From contig NZ_CP150233.1 in the NCBI RefSeq assembly GCF_037974265.1, forward strand, positions 3,782,001 through 3,846,000: 64,000 nt of DNA, given 5' to 3'. Numbering within the stretch: the first letter of the stretch is position 1; each line of letters begins with the position of its first letter. This document shows positions 8,950 to 17,209 of this stretch, piece by piece. The notes below the pieces were generated by a model that was given only the letters and a program-made list of their open reading frames with translations, did not search any database and had not been told where the DNA came from. The DNA comes from Paenibacillus sp. FSL R5-0623. GTDB taxonomy: Bacteria > Bacillota > Bacilli > Paenibacillales > Paenibacillaceae. A program made the position numbers and the translations under genes.

Positions 8950-9000
8950 AAAAGGGCTAAAACATTGTGTCATTATCGGTTAGATTTACATCTAAACAGC
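8950..9000 (+). repeat. Partial copy of the dispersed repeat (3' end only)
   Basis: AACATTGTGTCATTATCGG followed by TTAGATTTACATCTAAA matches the 3' end of the copy at 45255-45413, which has the same ACATTGTGTCATTTCGG then ATTAGGTAAGGATCTAAA. The rest of the element is missing or too diverged to see. Confidence 0.6.
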
Positions 9001-9054
9001 TTAGCTCATACTACTTAGCAAAAAAAAAGCTTGCCATACGAGAGAATCTACCTT

Positions 9055-9093
9055 AAACTGTTGATACATCAACTGTTGATATATCAACAGTTT
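9055..9093. promoter_or_regulatory. Tandem palindromic operator upstream of the SDR gene
   Basis: Two near-identical 14-base palindromes, GTTGATACATCAAC (9060-9073) and GTTGATATATCAAC (9075-9088), are spaced 15 bases centre to centre. The same palindrome recurs before the nitroreductase gene. The outer arms could also fold as a hairpin followed by T-rich DNA, so a terminator role is not excluded. Confidence 0.6.
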
Positions 9094-9269
9094 TGTGTTT
9101 TTTCTAACTGAATATACAGTTGTTCAATTTGGTATCTATGCGAAAGGGGGCTAAGAGCAACGAAATACATCAGGAGAAATGTGATCAGTCGCTTATGAAA
9201 ATGGAAGACAAGGAATAACGTTACGGAGCAGTGAACTAAAGATTGCCCGTTAGAAAAGGAGAATAACAG

Positions 9270-9971
9270 ATGACTAAGACAGCATTAGTAACTGGTGCGA
9301 ATAAAGGTATTGGATATGAGATTGCAAAGCGGTTGTTAGAATCGGGGTTTCGTGTTTTAGTTGGGGCACGCGATCAGGAACGAGGAGAAACGGCAGTAAC
9401 TGCGCTCCAAGCATTTGGGGATGCACATTTGGTATTGTTAGACGTTGCTGACTTACACAGTGTTGATAATGCTGTAAAAACGATTACTGAAAATCATCCA
9501 GAGTTATCGCTTTTGGTAAACAATGCTGGTATTCCAGGAGATATGCATAAAGTTGGATGGGAGTTTGCGGTAGAGGATCTGCAAGCAACTCATCAAGTTA
9601 ACTTTATTGGTCCTTTTGCACTTTCAAAAGGCTTGCTTCCCCTATTGATTGCCAATAAAGGCACGATTCAAAATATCAGTATACCAATTGAGCCGTTACC
9701 TTACTTTAATGCATTTGCCTATACAACATCCAAGGCTCCTTTAAATGTCATGACAAAGTCTTGGGGAATGAGTTTTGAGAAAGAGAATATACCTGTAGAG
9801 ATTTTCACAGTGATGCCAGGGGCGGTTTCAACAGATTTGAATGGGCGTATGACAGGAGATTATGTGAAGACACCTGTTCAAGCTGCGGAATTAATCGTTA
9901 ACTTTGTTCTGGATGAAGAAAATCACAATGGACAGGTTATTAATTACGACGGTACTTTATCAGTATACTGA
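9270..9971 (+). CDS. Short-chain dehydrogenase/reductase (SDR)
   Basis: A 233-residue classical SDR: the cofactor-binding 'TGANKGIGYEIAKRL' (TGxxxGIG), 'VLLDVADLHSVD' for adenine binding, 'LLVNNAGIPGD' (NNAG) and the catalytic 'YTTSKAPLNVMTK' (YxxxK). The usual catalytic serine segment reads 'IQNISIPIEPLP'. An Arg after the first glycine motif ('GARDQERG') suggests NADPH use. It resembles carbonyl-reductase-like SDRs; substrate unknown. AAAGGAG (9255-9261) lies 8 bases before the ATG. A tandem palindromic operator ~180 bases upstream is shared with the nitroreductase gene at 12.2 kb, which suggests both belong to one stress or electrophile response. Confidence 0.92.
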   Translation: MTKTALVTGANKGIGYEIAKRLLESGFRVLVGARDQERGETAVTALQAFGDAHLVLLDVADLHSVDNAVKTITENHPELSLLVNNAGIPGDMHKVGWEFAVEDLQATHQVNFIGPFALSKGLLPLLIANKGTIQNISIPIEPLPYFNAFAYTTSKAPLNVMTKSWGMSFEKENIPVEIFTVMPGAVSTDLNGRMTGDYVKTPVQAAELIVNFVLDEENHNGQVINYDGTLSVY

Positions 9972-10002
9972 GTTTACTTATCGATGTTCTAATTTCAAAT
10001 TT

Positions 10003-10033
10003 AAAGCCCTTCTCCACTGGAGAGAGGGCTTTT
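10003..10033 (+). terminator. Terminator of the SDR gene
   Basis: AAAGCCC-TTCTCC pairs with GGAGAGAGGGCTTT with one bulged base, followed by a short T run. Confidence 0.82.
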
Positions 10034-10186
10034 AGGTTTGGATGATACAATGGAAGAACTATAACTTAATTGACTTTTGCGAAGCCTCTAACTTAACAAA
10101 ACGTTGTGTCTAAAGAGCCTAATTGCTTGTAAAATGAGAATTTAAGTTGTATATTGACAATACATTGCAAGCCGTTAGCAATAAAT

Positions 10187-10648
10187 ATGATTAAGAAAGA
10201 TGTGATGGTTTTGAGTAAAGATTGGTCACAGGAGTCCACGTTATTATACGAGATGTATCGTGTAAATAACGCTATAAATACTACATTTGATAGCTACATC
10301 AGCATTAGCCAATCTCGCTTTGAAATACTCGCATTGATATATAAAGAAACCGAAATCAGTCAAGGTGACTTACAAAAAAAAGTGACACTTGACAAGGCTG
10401 CCGTCGCTAGACATCTCAAACAGCTTGAAGACCATAAAATCGTGTCTAGAAGAAAAAAAGATGAGGATAACCGTATTATTTTAGTTCAATTAACTGATTA
10501 CGGAAGAGAATTAATTGAAACTTCACAAAAGGAAAAAGAACATTTTGCACAGGAACTATTAACTGATATTAGTGATACAGAGCTTACTTTACTTCGAAAA
10601 ATATTAGGTCAATTAAATAAGAATGTTGAACAAATGAAGGAAAAGTAA
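10187..10648 (+). CDS. MarR-family transcriptional regulator
   Basis: Winged-helix MarR protein of about 150 residues: 'ISQSRFEILALIYKETEISQGDLQKKVTLDKAAVARHLKQLE' forms the recognition helices, and 'IVSRRKKDEDNRIILVQLTDYG' the wing with the conserved DxRxxxLxLT pattern. Start is uncertain: ATG 10187 is used, with ATG 10205 and TTG 10211 as alternatives; none has a strong ribosome binding site. An imperfect dyad TGTATATTGACAATACA (10149-10165) overlaps a TTGACA -35-like box just upstream and may be an autoregulatory site. It is a plausible binder of the palindromes before the SDR and nitroreductase genes. Confidence 0.88.
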   Translation: MIKKDVMVLSKDWSQESTLLYEMYRVNNAINTTFDSYISISQSRFEILALIYKETEISQGDLQKKVTLDKAAVARHLKQLEDHKIVSRRKKDEDNRIILVQLTDYGRELIETSQKEKEHFAQELLTDISDTELTLLRKILGQLNKNVEQMKEK

Positions 10649-10665
10649 TTTTCATATTAAATAAA

Positions 10666-10706
10666 ATCACCGCCATCTTGATGATAAGATGGGCGGTGTT
10701 TTTATT
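10666..10706. terminator. Terminator after the MarR gene
   Basis: CACCGCCATCTT pairs with AAGATGGGCGGTG (one bulge), followed by T5. It also faces the convergent tautomerase gene. Confidence 0.85.
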
Positions 10707-10776
10707 ATAAATAGTGTTTCAATATTTGATCCTTTCCAATAACCTCATCGTATTTAAATGATGATTCATCAAATTT

Positions 10777-11250
10777 CTACCCTAAAATGTTTTTTTGGAT
10801 CGCTTTTATCTTCTCGTCAGTAAACACGCCTGATTTAAGTAAATCTAAAATAGAAAGAACACCGCCACTAGAACCCCAGCTTCCATCTTCAATGACTTGA
10901 AAACTTACCCACCAGCTAGGAGAAGGTTCCGGAACCTCAAGAATAGTGGTGAGACTACGTAGAATATTTTCAATGACTTCTTTACGCACATCGTTTGGCC
11001 AATCTCCATCCATTACCAACACATTGAGCGTAATGACATCACGCTCAGGCTGATCCGACAAAAGCTTACCTCCGATAGCCATGTAATCTTTTGCACGCTC
11101 TGTGAAATGGACTTGAAAGCCTTCTCTTGCAGGGGGACAAAATTGTCCAACTTCAGGGACTAATACGGCATCAGTTAGAGCTTCAGCCAGAAGAACACGT
11201 TGTTTCTCGGAAATCCGTCCAGTAGGGAAATTCACATTAATAATTGTCAC
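10777..11250 (-). CDS. Tautomerase-family protein, atypical N-terminus
   Basis: A 157-residue protein starting 'MTIINVNFPTGRISEKQRVLLAEALTDAVL', the beta-alpha opening of the 4-oxalocrotonate tautomerase superfamily. The second half ('VITLNVLVMDGDWPNDVRKEVIENILRSL') looks like a repeat of the same fold, so this is a fused two-unit tautomerase. The start is GTG at 11250, chosen because AAGGAG lies 9 bases upstream; the longer frame has no such site. The catalytic Pro1 that follows Met in canonical members is replaced by Thr, so enzymatic activity is questionable. Divergent from the PadR gene, sharing an AT-rich control region. Confidence 0.72.
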   Translation of the reverse strand: MTIINVNFPTGRISEKQRVLLAEALTDAVLVPEVGQFCPPAREGFQVHFTERAKDYMAIGGKLLSDQPERDVITLNVLVMDGDWPNDVRKEVIENILRSLTTILEVPEPSPSWWVSFQVIEDGSWGSSGGVLSILDLLKSGVFTDEKIKAIQKNILG

Positions 11251-11368
11251 AAAGATACACTCCTTCAATGTGTTCAGAAAATAAAATGAGTCAGACATGT
11301 TTACATTTTGCCGGCAAATCAACTATAAACTCTTCCAAAAACCTTGTCAATCAAAGTTATTTAATTAA

Positions 11369-11389
11369 TATATATTATAATAATATATA
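11369..11389. promoter_or_regulatory. AT-rich palindrome between tautomerase and PadR genes
   Basis: A 9-bp inverted repeat with a 3-base centre (TATATATTA-TAA-TAATATATA). PadR regulators often bind AT-rich dyads next to their own genes, so this is a candidate PadR operator. Inference from position only. Confidence 0.45.
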
Positions 11390-11476
11390 ACGTGATAATG
11401 CTAAACCACCTGGGATAAGATATAATATAATCTGATTTAGAAGAAGTGCATTAACTGGATTTAGGAGGAAACTGAA

Positions 11477-12034
11477 ATGGCAAATCGACCGGGGAGAGCC
11501 AACACCAAGTTTGCTGTGTTAGGCATTCTCGCCCTTGGACCACATACCGGTTACGATATTAAACAGCATATGGAACAAAGCACGAGTTATTTTTGGAATG
11601 AGAATTATGGGCAAATATATCCCAGTTTGGCGGAACTACTAGACAACTCTGATATTAATTTGGAAGTGATTCGTCAAGACGGAAAACCTGATAAAAAACT
11701 TTACAGAATAACAGATCAGGGAAGAGAGACATTGTCTCAATGGCTATCTCAGCCAACAGATTATGTGGTAGATCTCAAAAAAAACGAGTTATTATTACGA
11801 GTTTTTTTTGGCAATAATGTTTCATCTGAGAAAATCATCATGCACATAGAGGCATATCAACGTAAACTTGAAGAGAGTTTAAAAGTATTTGAAGAACTGG
11901 AAAAATGGCTTCTTAATATGGAGCACAAGGATAATAACTACAAATATTGGATGATTACAAATCAATATGGAAAGAATCACTTCACCAGTTTAATCCAGTG
12001 GTGTAAAGATAGTATTATCATTCTTAAATCATAA
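11477..12034 (+). CDS. PadR-family transcriptional regulator (Vir-type, long C-terminal domain)
   Basis: The winged-helix N-terminus 'FAVLGILALGPHTGYDIKQHMEQSTSYFWNENYGQIYPSLAEL' is diagnostic of PadR (tyrosines and GxIYPxL). The wing is 'DGKPDKKLYRITDQGRETLSQWL'. The C-terminal ~90 residues form the coiled-coil dimerisation domain of the 180-residue PadR subfamily (Vir_act_alpha_C). AGGAGG lies 9 bases before the ATG. PadR proteins usually repress phenolic-acid, drug-efflux or stress genes. Neighbours are the tautomerase (divergent) and the nitroreductase downstream. Confidence 0.92.
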   Translation: MANRPGRANTKFAVLGILALGPHTGYDIKQHMEQSTSYFWNENYGQIYPSLAELLDNSDINLEVIRQDGKPDKKLYRITDQGRETLSQWLSQPTDYVVDLKKNELLLRVFFGNNVSSEKIIMHIEAYQRKLEESLKVFEELEKWLLNMEHKDNNYKYWMITNQYGKNHFTSLIQWCKDSIIILKS

Positions 12035-12050
12035 TGATTGGATCTTGATC

Positions 12051-12121
12051 AAAATACACTCTTAGAATAGTTCTTGGAACCTTCTTGGGTTTATCCACGA
12101 TTCTATGGGTGTATTTTTTTT
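12051..12121 (+). terminator. Terminator after the PadR gene
   Basis: AAAATACACTCTTAGAAT (12051-12068) pairs imperfectly with ATTCTATGGGTGTATTTT (12100-12117), followed by a run of T. Confidence 0.65.
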
Positions 12122-12175
12122 GTATTACACATAAACTTATTTCTCTTGCAACTGATCCGTTCTTGTTGTATATTT

Positions 12176-12203
12176 GTTGATATATCAACGTTGATCTATC
12201 AAG
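12176..12203. promoter_or_regulatory. Tandem palindromic operator upstream of the nitroreductase gene
   Basis: GTTGATATATCAAC (12176-12189) is followed directly by GTTGATCTATCAAG (12190-12203). The first is identical to the palindrome at 9075-9088 before the SDR gene, and the tandem arrangement is nearly the same. Confidence 0.65.
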
Positions 12204-12246
12204 GAATATACAACATAGCTTGGGGAGGCTTAAATAGTGAGCATTA

Positions 12247-12909
12247 TTGAAGATAAAAAAAAATGAGATTTTAAGCGCGTACCAATTTAGACATGCCTGC
12301 AAAGTTTTTGATACTAATCAAAAGATTTCGGATGAAAACTTCCACTTCATTCTGGAGACGGGAAGATTGTCGCCCAGTTCATTCGGTCTAGAGCCGTGGA
12401 GATTTGTTGTGGTTCAAGAACAGGAACTGCGTGAGAAGTTAAAACCGGTTGCTGGAGGTGCTCAAAGACAGCTACCTACATCAAGCCACTTGCTATTTAT
12501 ATTGGCTAGAAGAGAAAGCGAGTTGAAATTTGATTCCGAATATGTAACTAAGTTAATGAAAGAAGTTCAGAATATGCCCGAAGAAGTTGTTAAATTTGTT
12601 TCCAACATGTACAGAATGTTTACGGAAATAGAGCTTGAAAATAACGAACAACTTATTTATGAATGGGCATGCAAGCAAAGCTATATTGCAATGGGGAATA
12701 TGATGACAGCAGCAGCTCAAATCGGAATCGATTCCTGTCCAGTAGAAGGTATTGACCGGGAGAAAGTGGCTTCCATATTCCATGATGAAGGAATTATGAA
12801 CAAACATGAATTTGGCGTAGCGTGTCTGGTTGCTTTTGGCTATCGTTCTGAGGATCCACATCGTCAAAAAACCAGACAAAGTATAGAGGAGATTGTTGTG
12901 TGGAGATAA
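12247..12909 (+). CDS. NAD(P)H-dependent nitroreductase, start region interrupted by an A9 tract
   Basis: About 220 residues with the nitroreductase fold: 'YQFRHACKVFD' and 'ILETGRLSPSSFGLEPWRFVVV' (FMN-binding), 'WACKQSYIAMGNMMTAAAQIGIDSCPVEG' and 'GVACLVAFGYR'. The best ribosome binding site, GGGGAGG (12222-12228), sits 8 bases before GTG 12237, not before the TTG at 12247. From that GTG the text reads 'VSIIEDKKK' and hits a stop. Removing one A from the A9 tract (12255-12263) would join it to this frame as 'SIIEDKKNEILSAYQFRH'. So the gene is either frameshifted, expressed through slippage on the A tract, or started weakly at TTG 12247. It is FMN-dependent and cytoplasmic by family; likely role is quinone or nitro-compound detoxification. 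Confidence 0.82.
   Translation: MKIKKNEILSAYQFRHACKVFDTNQKISDENFHFILETGRLSPSSFGLEPWRFVVVQEQELREKLKPVAGGAQRQLPTSSHLLFILARRESELKFDSEYVTKLMKEVQNMPEEVVKFVSNMYRMFTEIELENNEQLIYEWACKQSYIAMGNMMTAAAQIGIDSCPVEGIDREKVASIFHDEGIMNKHEFGVACLVAFGYRSEDPHRQKTRQSIEEIVVWR
12255..12263 (+). other. A9 homopolymer in the nitroreductase start region
   Basis: Nine A residues nine codons or fewer after the GTG that has the good ribosome binding site. An 8-A version would restore the frame. Such tracts are prone to replication or transcription slippage. Confidence 0.7.
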
Positions 12910-13009
12910 CTCTACATAATTAAGCAGTAATGCAGCTATTGAATTGACAGTATCCATTTGTTTCAAGAAAGTACTGTGAATTTCTCTACAACCAGGAAAT
13001 CCAAACTCA

Positions 13010-13050
13010 TTCCCACTGAAGGTCGCTATTATATAGCGGCTCTCTTTATG
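13010..13050 (+). repeat. Partial copy of the dispersed repeat (small hairpin core)
   Basis: TTCCCACTGAAGGTCGC followed by TATTATATAGCGGCTCT matches the small terminator-like hairpin and its left flank in the copies at 21571 and 45255. It lies after the nitroreductase gene and may act as its terminator. Confidence 0.5.
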
Positions 13051-13184
13051 CTGAAAATTATTAAAGCACAAGAATTTAGTCGAATTTTCGGCTACATTAG
13101 AGTGGTATCTGATGGTGGAATAACTTAAGAAGTCATGTCCTACTAATAATACGATAAATTTAGGAAATATTACCTATGTAAGAA

Positions 13185-13220
13185 TTTTGTAATAAAAACG
13201 ATATAAGAATAGTGATAAAA
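13185..13220 (+). promoter_or_regulatory. Motif shared by the PL9 lyase and AraC regulator upstream regions (copy 1)
   Basis: TTTTGTAATAAAAACGAT then ATAAGAATAGTGATAAAA closely matches 14760-14794 (TTATGTAATAAAAGGAT then TAAGGCATAGTGATCAAG). The shared blocks TGTAATAAAA, GAT, TAAG and ATAGTGAT suggest a common regulator site or promoter. Confidence 0.5.
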
Positions 13221-13341
13221 TTTTGAACATATTTGGAGAGAGGGGTTAATTACGGATTGATCATTACATCTTTGGTTAATGAAAAATGTCTAGATTAGAA
13301 TCTGTAACCAAAAATTCATTTGGCGTGAGGAGCAATTTTCA

Positions 13342-14607
13342 ATGAAAAAAGTGACCACTTTATTGGTAATCGGTTGTATGTTAGCAACCTTGTTTATGAC
13401 TTTTTCTGCATATGCAGCTGGCAGCCCAACCACTTATTACGTTGCCCCAACGGGTAGTGACAGTAATTCAGGAACAGCAAGCAAACCATTTAAAAGTATA
13501 ATGAAGGCACAGTCAATAGCTTCTTCTGGTGATATCGTATATATTCGTGGAGGAGTGTATGACGATTTTGAAATTGCAAGAACCGATAGCAATTATAATT
13601 ATGTACATGATATGACGAAGAGCGGGATTACCTATGAGGCTTATCCTGGAGAAAGACCTGTGTTTAATTTCGAAAATGTACCCACTAATTTGCGTGTAGC
13701 TGCTTTTCTGATTGGTGATAAAGTAACTGGCATCACGTTTAAAGGATTTGATGTGACTGGTATTAAAGTAGGGGATCAAGCGCAATCAGAAGCTTTTCGA
13801 ATTCGGGGGCAAGCCGATTTCATGAATATGGCAGCTTATGATAATGAAGCCATAGGGTTTTACTATACTGCTAATGGGACCGGAACCGTTATGAATTCAG
13901 ATGCATATAACAACATTGGGCCAACACCGTTATCTGCTGGAAATATTGACGGATTTGGTGCGCATGGAGGAGATGTTTCATTCATTAACTCCCGTGCATG
14001 GAATAACAGCGATGATGGATTCGACAGTATCAGTTCAACAGGAACCGTAATATATGACCATTGCTGGTCGTTTGACCATAGAGGTAATCAAAACGGTATC
14101 GGCGACAAAAATGGTTTCAAAGTGGGTGGTTATGCATATAGAACAACCGGCTTTCCAGACCCCTTACCCGTGCATACTGTAAAATATTCCTTAGCTGCGA
14201 ATAATGGAGCTAATGGCTTTTATGCGAATCATCAGCCCGGACAATCAGCTACTTGGATCAATAATACGGCCTTTCAAAATAGTAGAGCCAATTTCGATAT
14301 GCTAGAACGCGCTAGTCAAACAGACATAACCAATATCCCCGGTTACAGAGAAGTTTTACATAATAATATCGCGTTTATGGGCACTACAATTATTCATGAC
14401 AATAATTTACCGGAGAATGTGACTAATAATTCTTGGACGATCGATGGAGGGTTGGAGATCACGGCCAAAGATTTTGTAAGCCTGGATACGGCTCAACTAT
14501 CTGCACCAAGAAAACAAGACGGCAGTTTGCCTGATGTTACATTTATGCTTCCTGTGAATTCCAGTCCTCTTTACCAATACAATCTAGGGTATCTTGCTGA
14601 TAAGTAA
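13342..14607 (+). CDS. Secreted pectate lyase, polysaccharide lyase family 9
   Basis: The 421-residue protein has a signal peptide (K-rich start, hydrophobic 'LLVIGCMLATLFMTFSAYAAG', cleavage near AYA-A). The mature start 'TYYVAPTGSDSNSGTASKPF' and 'IASSGDIVYIRGGVY' are the classic opening of right-handed parallel beta-helix lyases. 'RIRGQADFMNMAAYDNEAIGFYY', 'NSRAWNNSDDGFDSISS' (Asp-rich calcium site) and 'NGFKVGGYA' (catalytic Lys region) match PL9. It cleaves polygalacturonate by beta-elimination outside the cell. GAGGAG lies upstream of the ATG. Its neighbours are a membrane AraC regulator sharing an upstream motif and a sugar ABC importer, together forming a pectin-use module. Confidence 0.9.
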   Translation: MKKVTTLLVIGCMLATLFMTFSAYAAGSPTTYYVAPTGSDSNSGTASKPFKSIMKAQSIASSGDIVYIRGGVYDDFEIARTDSNYNYVHDMTKSGITYEAYPGERPVFNFENVPTNLRVAAFLIGDKVTGITFKGFDVTGIKVGDQAQSEAFRIRGQADFMNMAAYDNEAIGFYYTANGTGTVMNSDAYNNIGPTPLSAGNIDGFGAHGGDVSFINSRAWNNSDDGFDSISSTGTVIYDHCWSFDHRGNQNGIGDKNGFKVGGYAYRTTGFPDPLPVHTVKYSLAANNGANGFYANHQPGQSATWINNTAFQNSRANFDMLERASQTDITNIPGYREVLHNNIAFMGTTIIHDNNLPENVTNNSWTIDGGLEITAKDFVSLDTAQLSAPRKQDGSLPDVTFMLPVNSSPLYQYNLGYLADK

Positions 14608-14619
14608 ACTTTATTTCAG

Positions 14620-14654
14620 ACCGTCGATCTTGATGAAAAGATCGATGGTTTTTT
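14620..14654 (+). terminator. Terminator of the PL9 gene
   Basis: ACCGTCGATCTT pairs with AAGATCGATGGT around a GATGA-type loop, followed by T6. Confidence 0.85.
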
Positions 14655-14759
14655 GTAGTGAGCAACATCCAATCAAGATGCTATTCTCTCAAGGTGGATA
14701 AGTTTTTTTAAAAGTAAAAAGAGTCATGGGCATTATATGAGAAATGCTGTATTGAAAAA

Positions 14760-14794
14760 TTATGTAATAAAAGGATTAAGGCATAGTGATCAAG
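14760..14794 (+). promoter_or_regulatory. Motif shared by the PL9 lyase and AraC regulator upstream regions (copy 2)
   Basis: See the copy at 13185-13220. Here it ends 44 bases before the AraC start codon, a position compatible with autoregulation. Confidence 0.5.
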
Positions 14795-14838
14795 AAATAA
14801 TATAATATTGTAGATAATGGAGAATAGAGGAGGCCCCT

Positions 14839-17121
14839 ATGAAACTACGTTCCCCATCTTACCTATGGAAGCTGTTACTATTCTCAATTCTCATAGGGAC
14901 GCTACCTGTAATTGTGCTAGGCACATTTTCCTACTATAATTCCTCCTTGAATGTACAAGAAAAGGTCAATGAGAGCAACAAAGTACTTCTCCAACAAACT
15001 CAAATGGGCGTGGAGCAAATCCTTCGGACTGTGGATAACTCGGCAACACAATTTTTGCAATCACCGATTGTAAGTAAGGCCTTCTCCAAACCAATCACAA
15101 ATCAAGATTTTGAAATGGTACATGAGCTGTATAAAGGGATCGCAACCATTCAAACCTACGAGCTAGGTATTAAGGAAATATACTTATTCAGTCTTAGCAA
15201 GAAGTGGGTTGTTACAAGCGTAGGGGTCAATGAATATAGTTCTCCCAATTTCATTCCTCAATTGGAAATATTCTCTCGCGAGCAAGTAGGTTCTTTCTGG
15301 ACTAGAGGACCGAATGACATACCAAATTCTTCGGAGACGGTATATTTCGTGAAAAAAGTTCCGTTTAACGCTGTCAATCCGAAAGGCATCATCTGTGTTG
15401 CGCTTTCTACCGATGTGATACAACGAAGTATGGCTATTCAAAACAGAAAATTGGGAAACGCTTTCATAATGAATCACAACTTGAATATGATTCATCGTAC
15501 GGACGGGGGTGAACTGCCGGGAAGCGACATGTCTGGGCAACCTCATCTGCAACCATTAATGGAGACACAGGCTAATATGGGGCAATATGTGTCCAAGGTA
15601 GAAGGACAAAAGGTAACTGTCACGTATCGCAAATCTTCCTATAATGGCTGGATTTATGTGTCTGTAGCTTCTAACGAGCAATTGAACGAACAGAACCGAA
15701 TTATTGGCTGGATCACCTTACTCGTTTGTTTTCTTATTTTGATTATTACTTTAATCATTGCCTGGATTGGATCAAAAAGAATGTACAGCCCCATTCAGTC
15801 CTTATATGCTGTCCTTGCAACAGTTGCTTCTCCTAAGGAAAAAGAGAAGGCTACCAGCGAGCTGCAAATTATCGGAGAACGCGTGGACAACTTGATTCGC
15901 AATCATTCACAGATCCTCAGCGAACTTCGAGGCCAACAGACGCAGCTTAGAGAGTTTTTTATGCATAAATTGCTCGCTGGCGAGATCAGTCATACAGATT
16001 TTGAGGAGAAATTAGAGTTGTATGGTGTGGAGTGTACATGGCCGTCCATGAGCCTGGTTGCCGTTCAAATCGATACATTGCAGAATACACGCTATGAAGA
16101 GAAAAATCGGGATTTGCTCATGTTTGCCATTAGTAACATGGTCGGGGAACTTGTCCCAGGGGAGCATAGGCTTGTGCCGGTAGTGACAAGCGATTCTCAA
16201 GTGACTTTGATAGGGGCATCCGAACAAGGTTCAGTGTTGAAGCAGGAGCTGTTCACATTGTCTTTGGACATCCAAAAAGCCATTGCTCAATATCTTGGAA
16301 TCCGAGTGAGTATTGGAATTAGTCGTCCGTTCAACACTTTTAGCCACACCAGGCGAGCGATGCAGGAATCTATGACGGCATTAAAATTCAGCGTGGGGCT
16401 TGGGCAAGAGTCGATTTTATTTATTGAAGATGTGCAGCCCCAACAGAATGATCTAAGTATCTTTCCTCATGACAAGGAGCAAGCCTTGTTTGATTCCATC
16501 CGGGCAGGGAACCTTGCGCAGTCAGAAATGGAACTGAAAAATTTCATCGCGGAACTGTTTGCTTCCAATACACCGTTTCAGGACTACCATTTATCATTGT
16601 TACGACTTCTGGTCAATGTTCTCAAATTCGGACAAGAGTTATCCATTCTGTCGGATCGAATAGCAGGAGATGAATCATCACTGATCCAGTCATTGTTCAA
16701 ACTTCGTAATGTCAGTGAGATGGAGAACTGGTTTTGGACATTATTTGTGAAGCCTTATACTGAAAAACTCGAAAATCGTCGTGAAACCCAGTTCAAACAT
16801 ATATCTGAAGCCATTATTGACATCATTCAACGAGAGTTCGATTCAGAGCTGACGCTAGAAAATTGTTCTGCACGGATTAACTATCACCCCCATTATGTGA
16901 GCCGTGTTTTTCGTCAGGAGACGGGAGTCAATTTCGGGGAATATCTCACGCAGTATCGTATGGATATCGCCAGGAAGTGGTTGATAGATACGAATATGAA
17001 GATTGCTGAAATTGCGGGACGCCTGCAATACAATAACTCCGCGAATTTTATCCGCTCTTTTCGTAAAACAGTAGGCACCACGCCTGGAAAATACAGGGAT
17101 CAACATGGAGGTCAATCTTAA
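14839..17121 (+). CDS. Membrane-bound AraC-family regulator with extracellular sensor (YesS-like)
   Basis: A 760-residue one-component sensor-regulator. Residues ~10-30 form the first membrane helix ('LLLFSILIGTLPVIVLGTF'), ~30-285 an extracellular Cache-like sensor, and ~290-310 a second helix ('IIGWITLLVCFLILIITLII'). A central cytoplasmic stretch follows ('FMHKLLAGEISHTDFEEKLE'). The last ~100 residues are an AraC DNA-binding domain with both helix-turn-helix units: 'LTLENCSARINYHPHYVSRVFRQETG' and 'MKIAEIAGRLQYNNSANFIRSFRKTVG'. In Paenibacillus such proteins sit beside polysaccharide-use genes and sense oligosaccharides outside the cell. It lies between the PL9 lyase and the ABC importer, and shares an upstream motif with PL9. 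AGGAGG precedes the ATG. Confidence 0.93.
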   Translation: MKLRSPSYLWKLLLFSILIGTLPVIVLGTFSYYNSSLNVQEKVNESNKVLLQQTQMGVEQILRTVDNSATQFLQSPIVSKAFSKPITNQDFEMVHELYKGIATIQTYELGIKEIYLFSLSKKWVVTSVGVNEYSSPNFIPQLEIFSREQVGSFWTRGPNDIPNSSETVYFVKKVPFNAVNPKGIICVALSTDVIQRSMAIQNRKLGNAFIMNHNLNMIHRTDGGELPGSDMSGQPHLQPLMETQANMGQYVSKVEGQKVTVTYRKSSYNGWIYVSVASNEQLNEQNRIIGWITLLVCFLILIITLIIAWIGSKRMYSPIQSLYAVLATVASPKEKEKATSELQIIGERVDNLIRNHSQILSELRGQQTQLREFFMHKLLAGEISHTDFEEKLELYGVECTWPSMSLVAVQIDTLQNTRYEEKNRDLLMFAISNMVGELVPGEHRLVPVVTSDSQVTLIGASEQGSVLKQELFTLSLDIQKAIAQYLGIRVSIGISRPFNTFSHTRRAMQESMTALKFSVGLGQESILFIEDVQPQQNDLSIFPHDKEQALFDSIRAGNLAQSEMELKNFIAELFASNTPFQDYHLSLLRLLVNVLKFGQELSILSDRIAGDESSLIQSLFKLRNVSEMENWFWTLFVKPYTEKLENRRETQFKHISEAIIDIIQREFDSELTLENCSARINYHPHYVSRVFRQETGVNFGEYLTQYRMDIARKWLIDTNMKIAEIAGRLQYNNSANFIRSFRKTVGTTPGKYRDQHGGQS

Positions 17122-17129
17122 TTTATACA

Positions 17130-17184
17130 GAAAACACCCCACAGGTTACGCTGCTGAGAGCGCTCCTACATTGGGGTGTTTTCT
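17130..17184. terminator. Bidirectional terminator between AraC and ABC operon
   Basis: GAAAACACCCCA pairs with TGGGGTGTTTTC around a ~30-base loop. It separates the convergent AraC gene and ABC transporter operon. Confidence 0.85.
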
Positions 17185-17209
17185 TCAAAATGCACGGTTG
17201 AGCTTCCTT

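Noticed and set aside
9055..9093. The palindromes before the SDR gene as a terminator
   Set aside because: Possible, but the same 14-base palindrome recurs before the nitroreductase gene in tandem form, which fits an operator better.
10154..10186. TTG 10154 as start of the MarR gene
   Set aside because: It coincides with a TTGACA promoter-like box and adds residues not typical of MarR proteins.
14839..17121. The AraC protein as a histidine-kinase two-component partner
   Set aside because: It has its own sensor, helices and DNA-binding domain; no receiver or kinase domain is seen in or near it.
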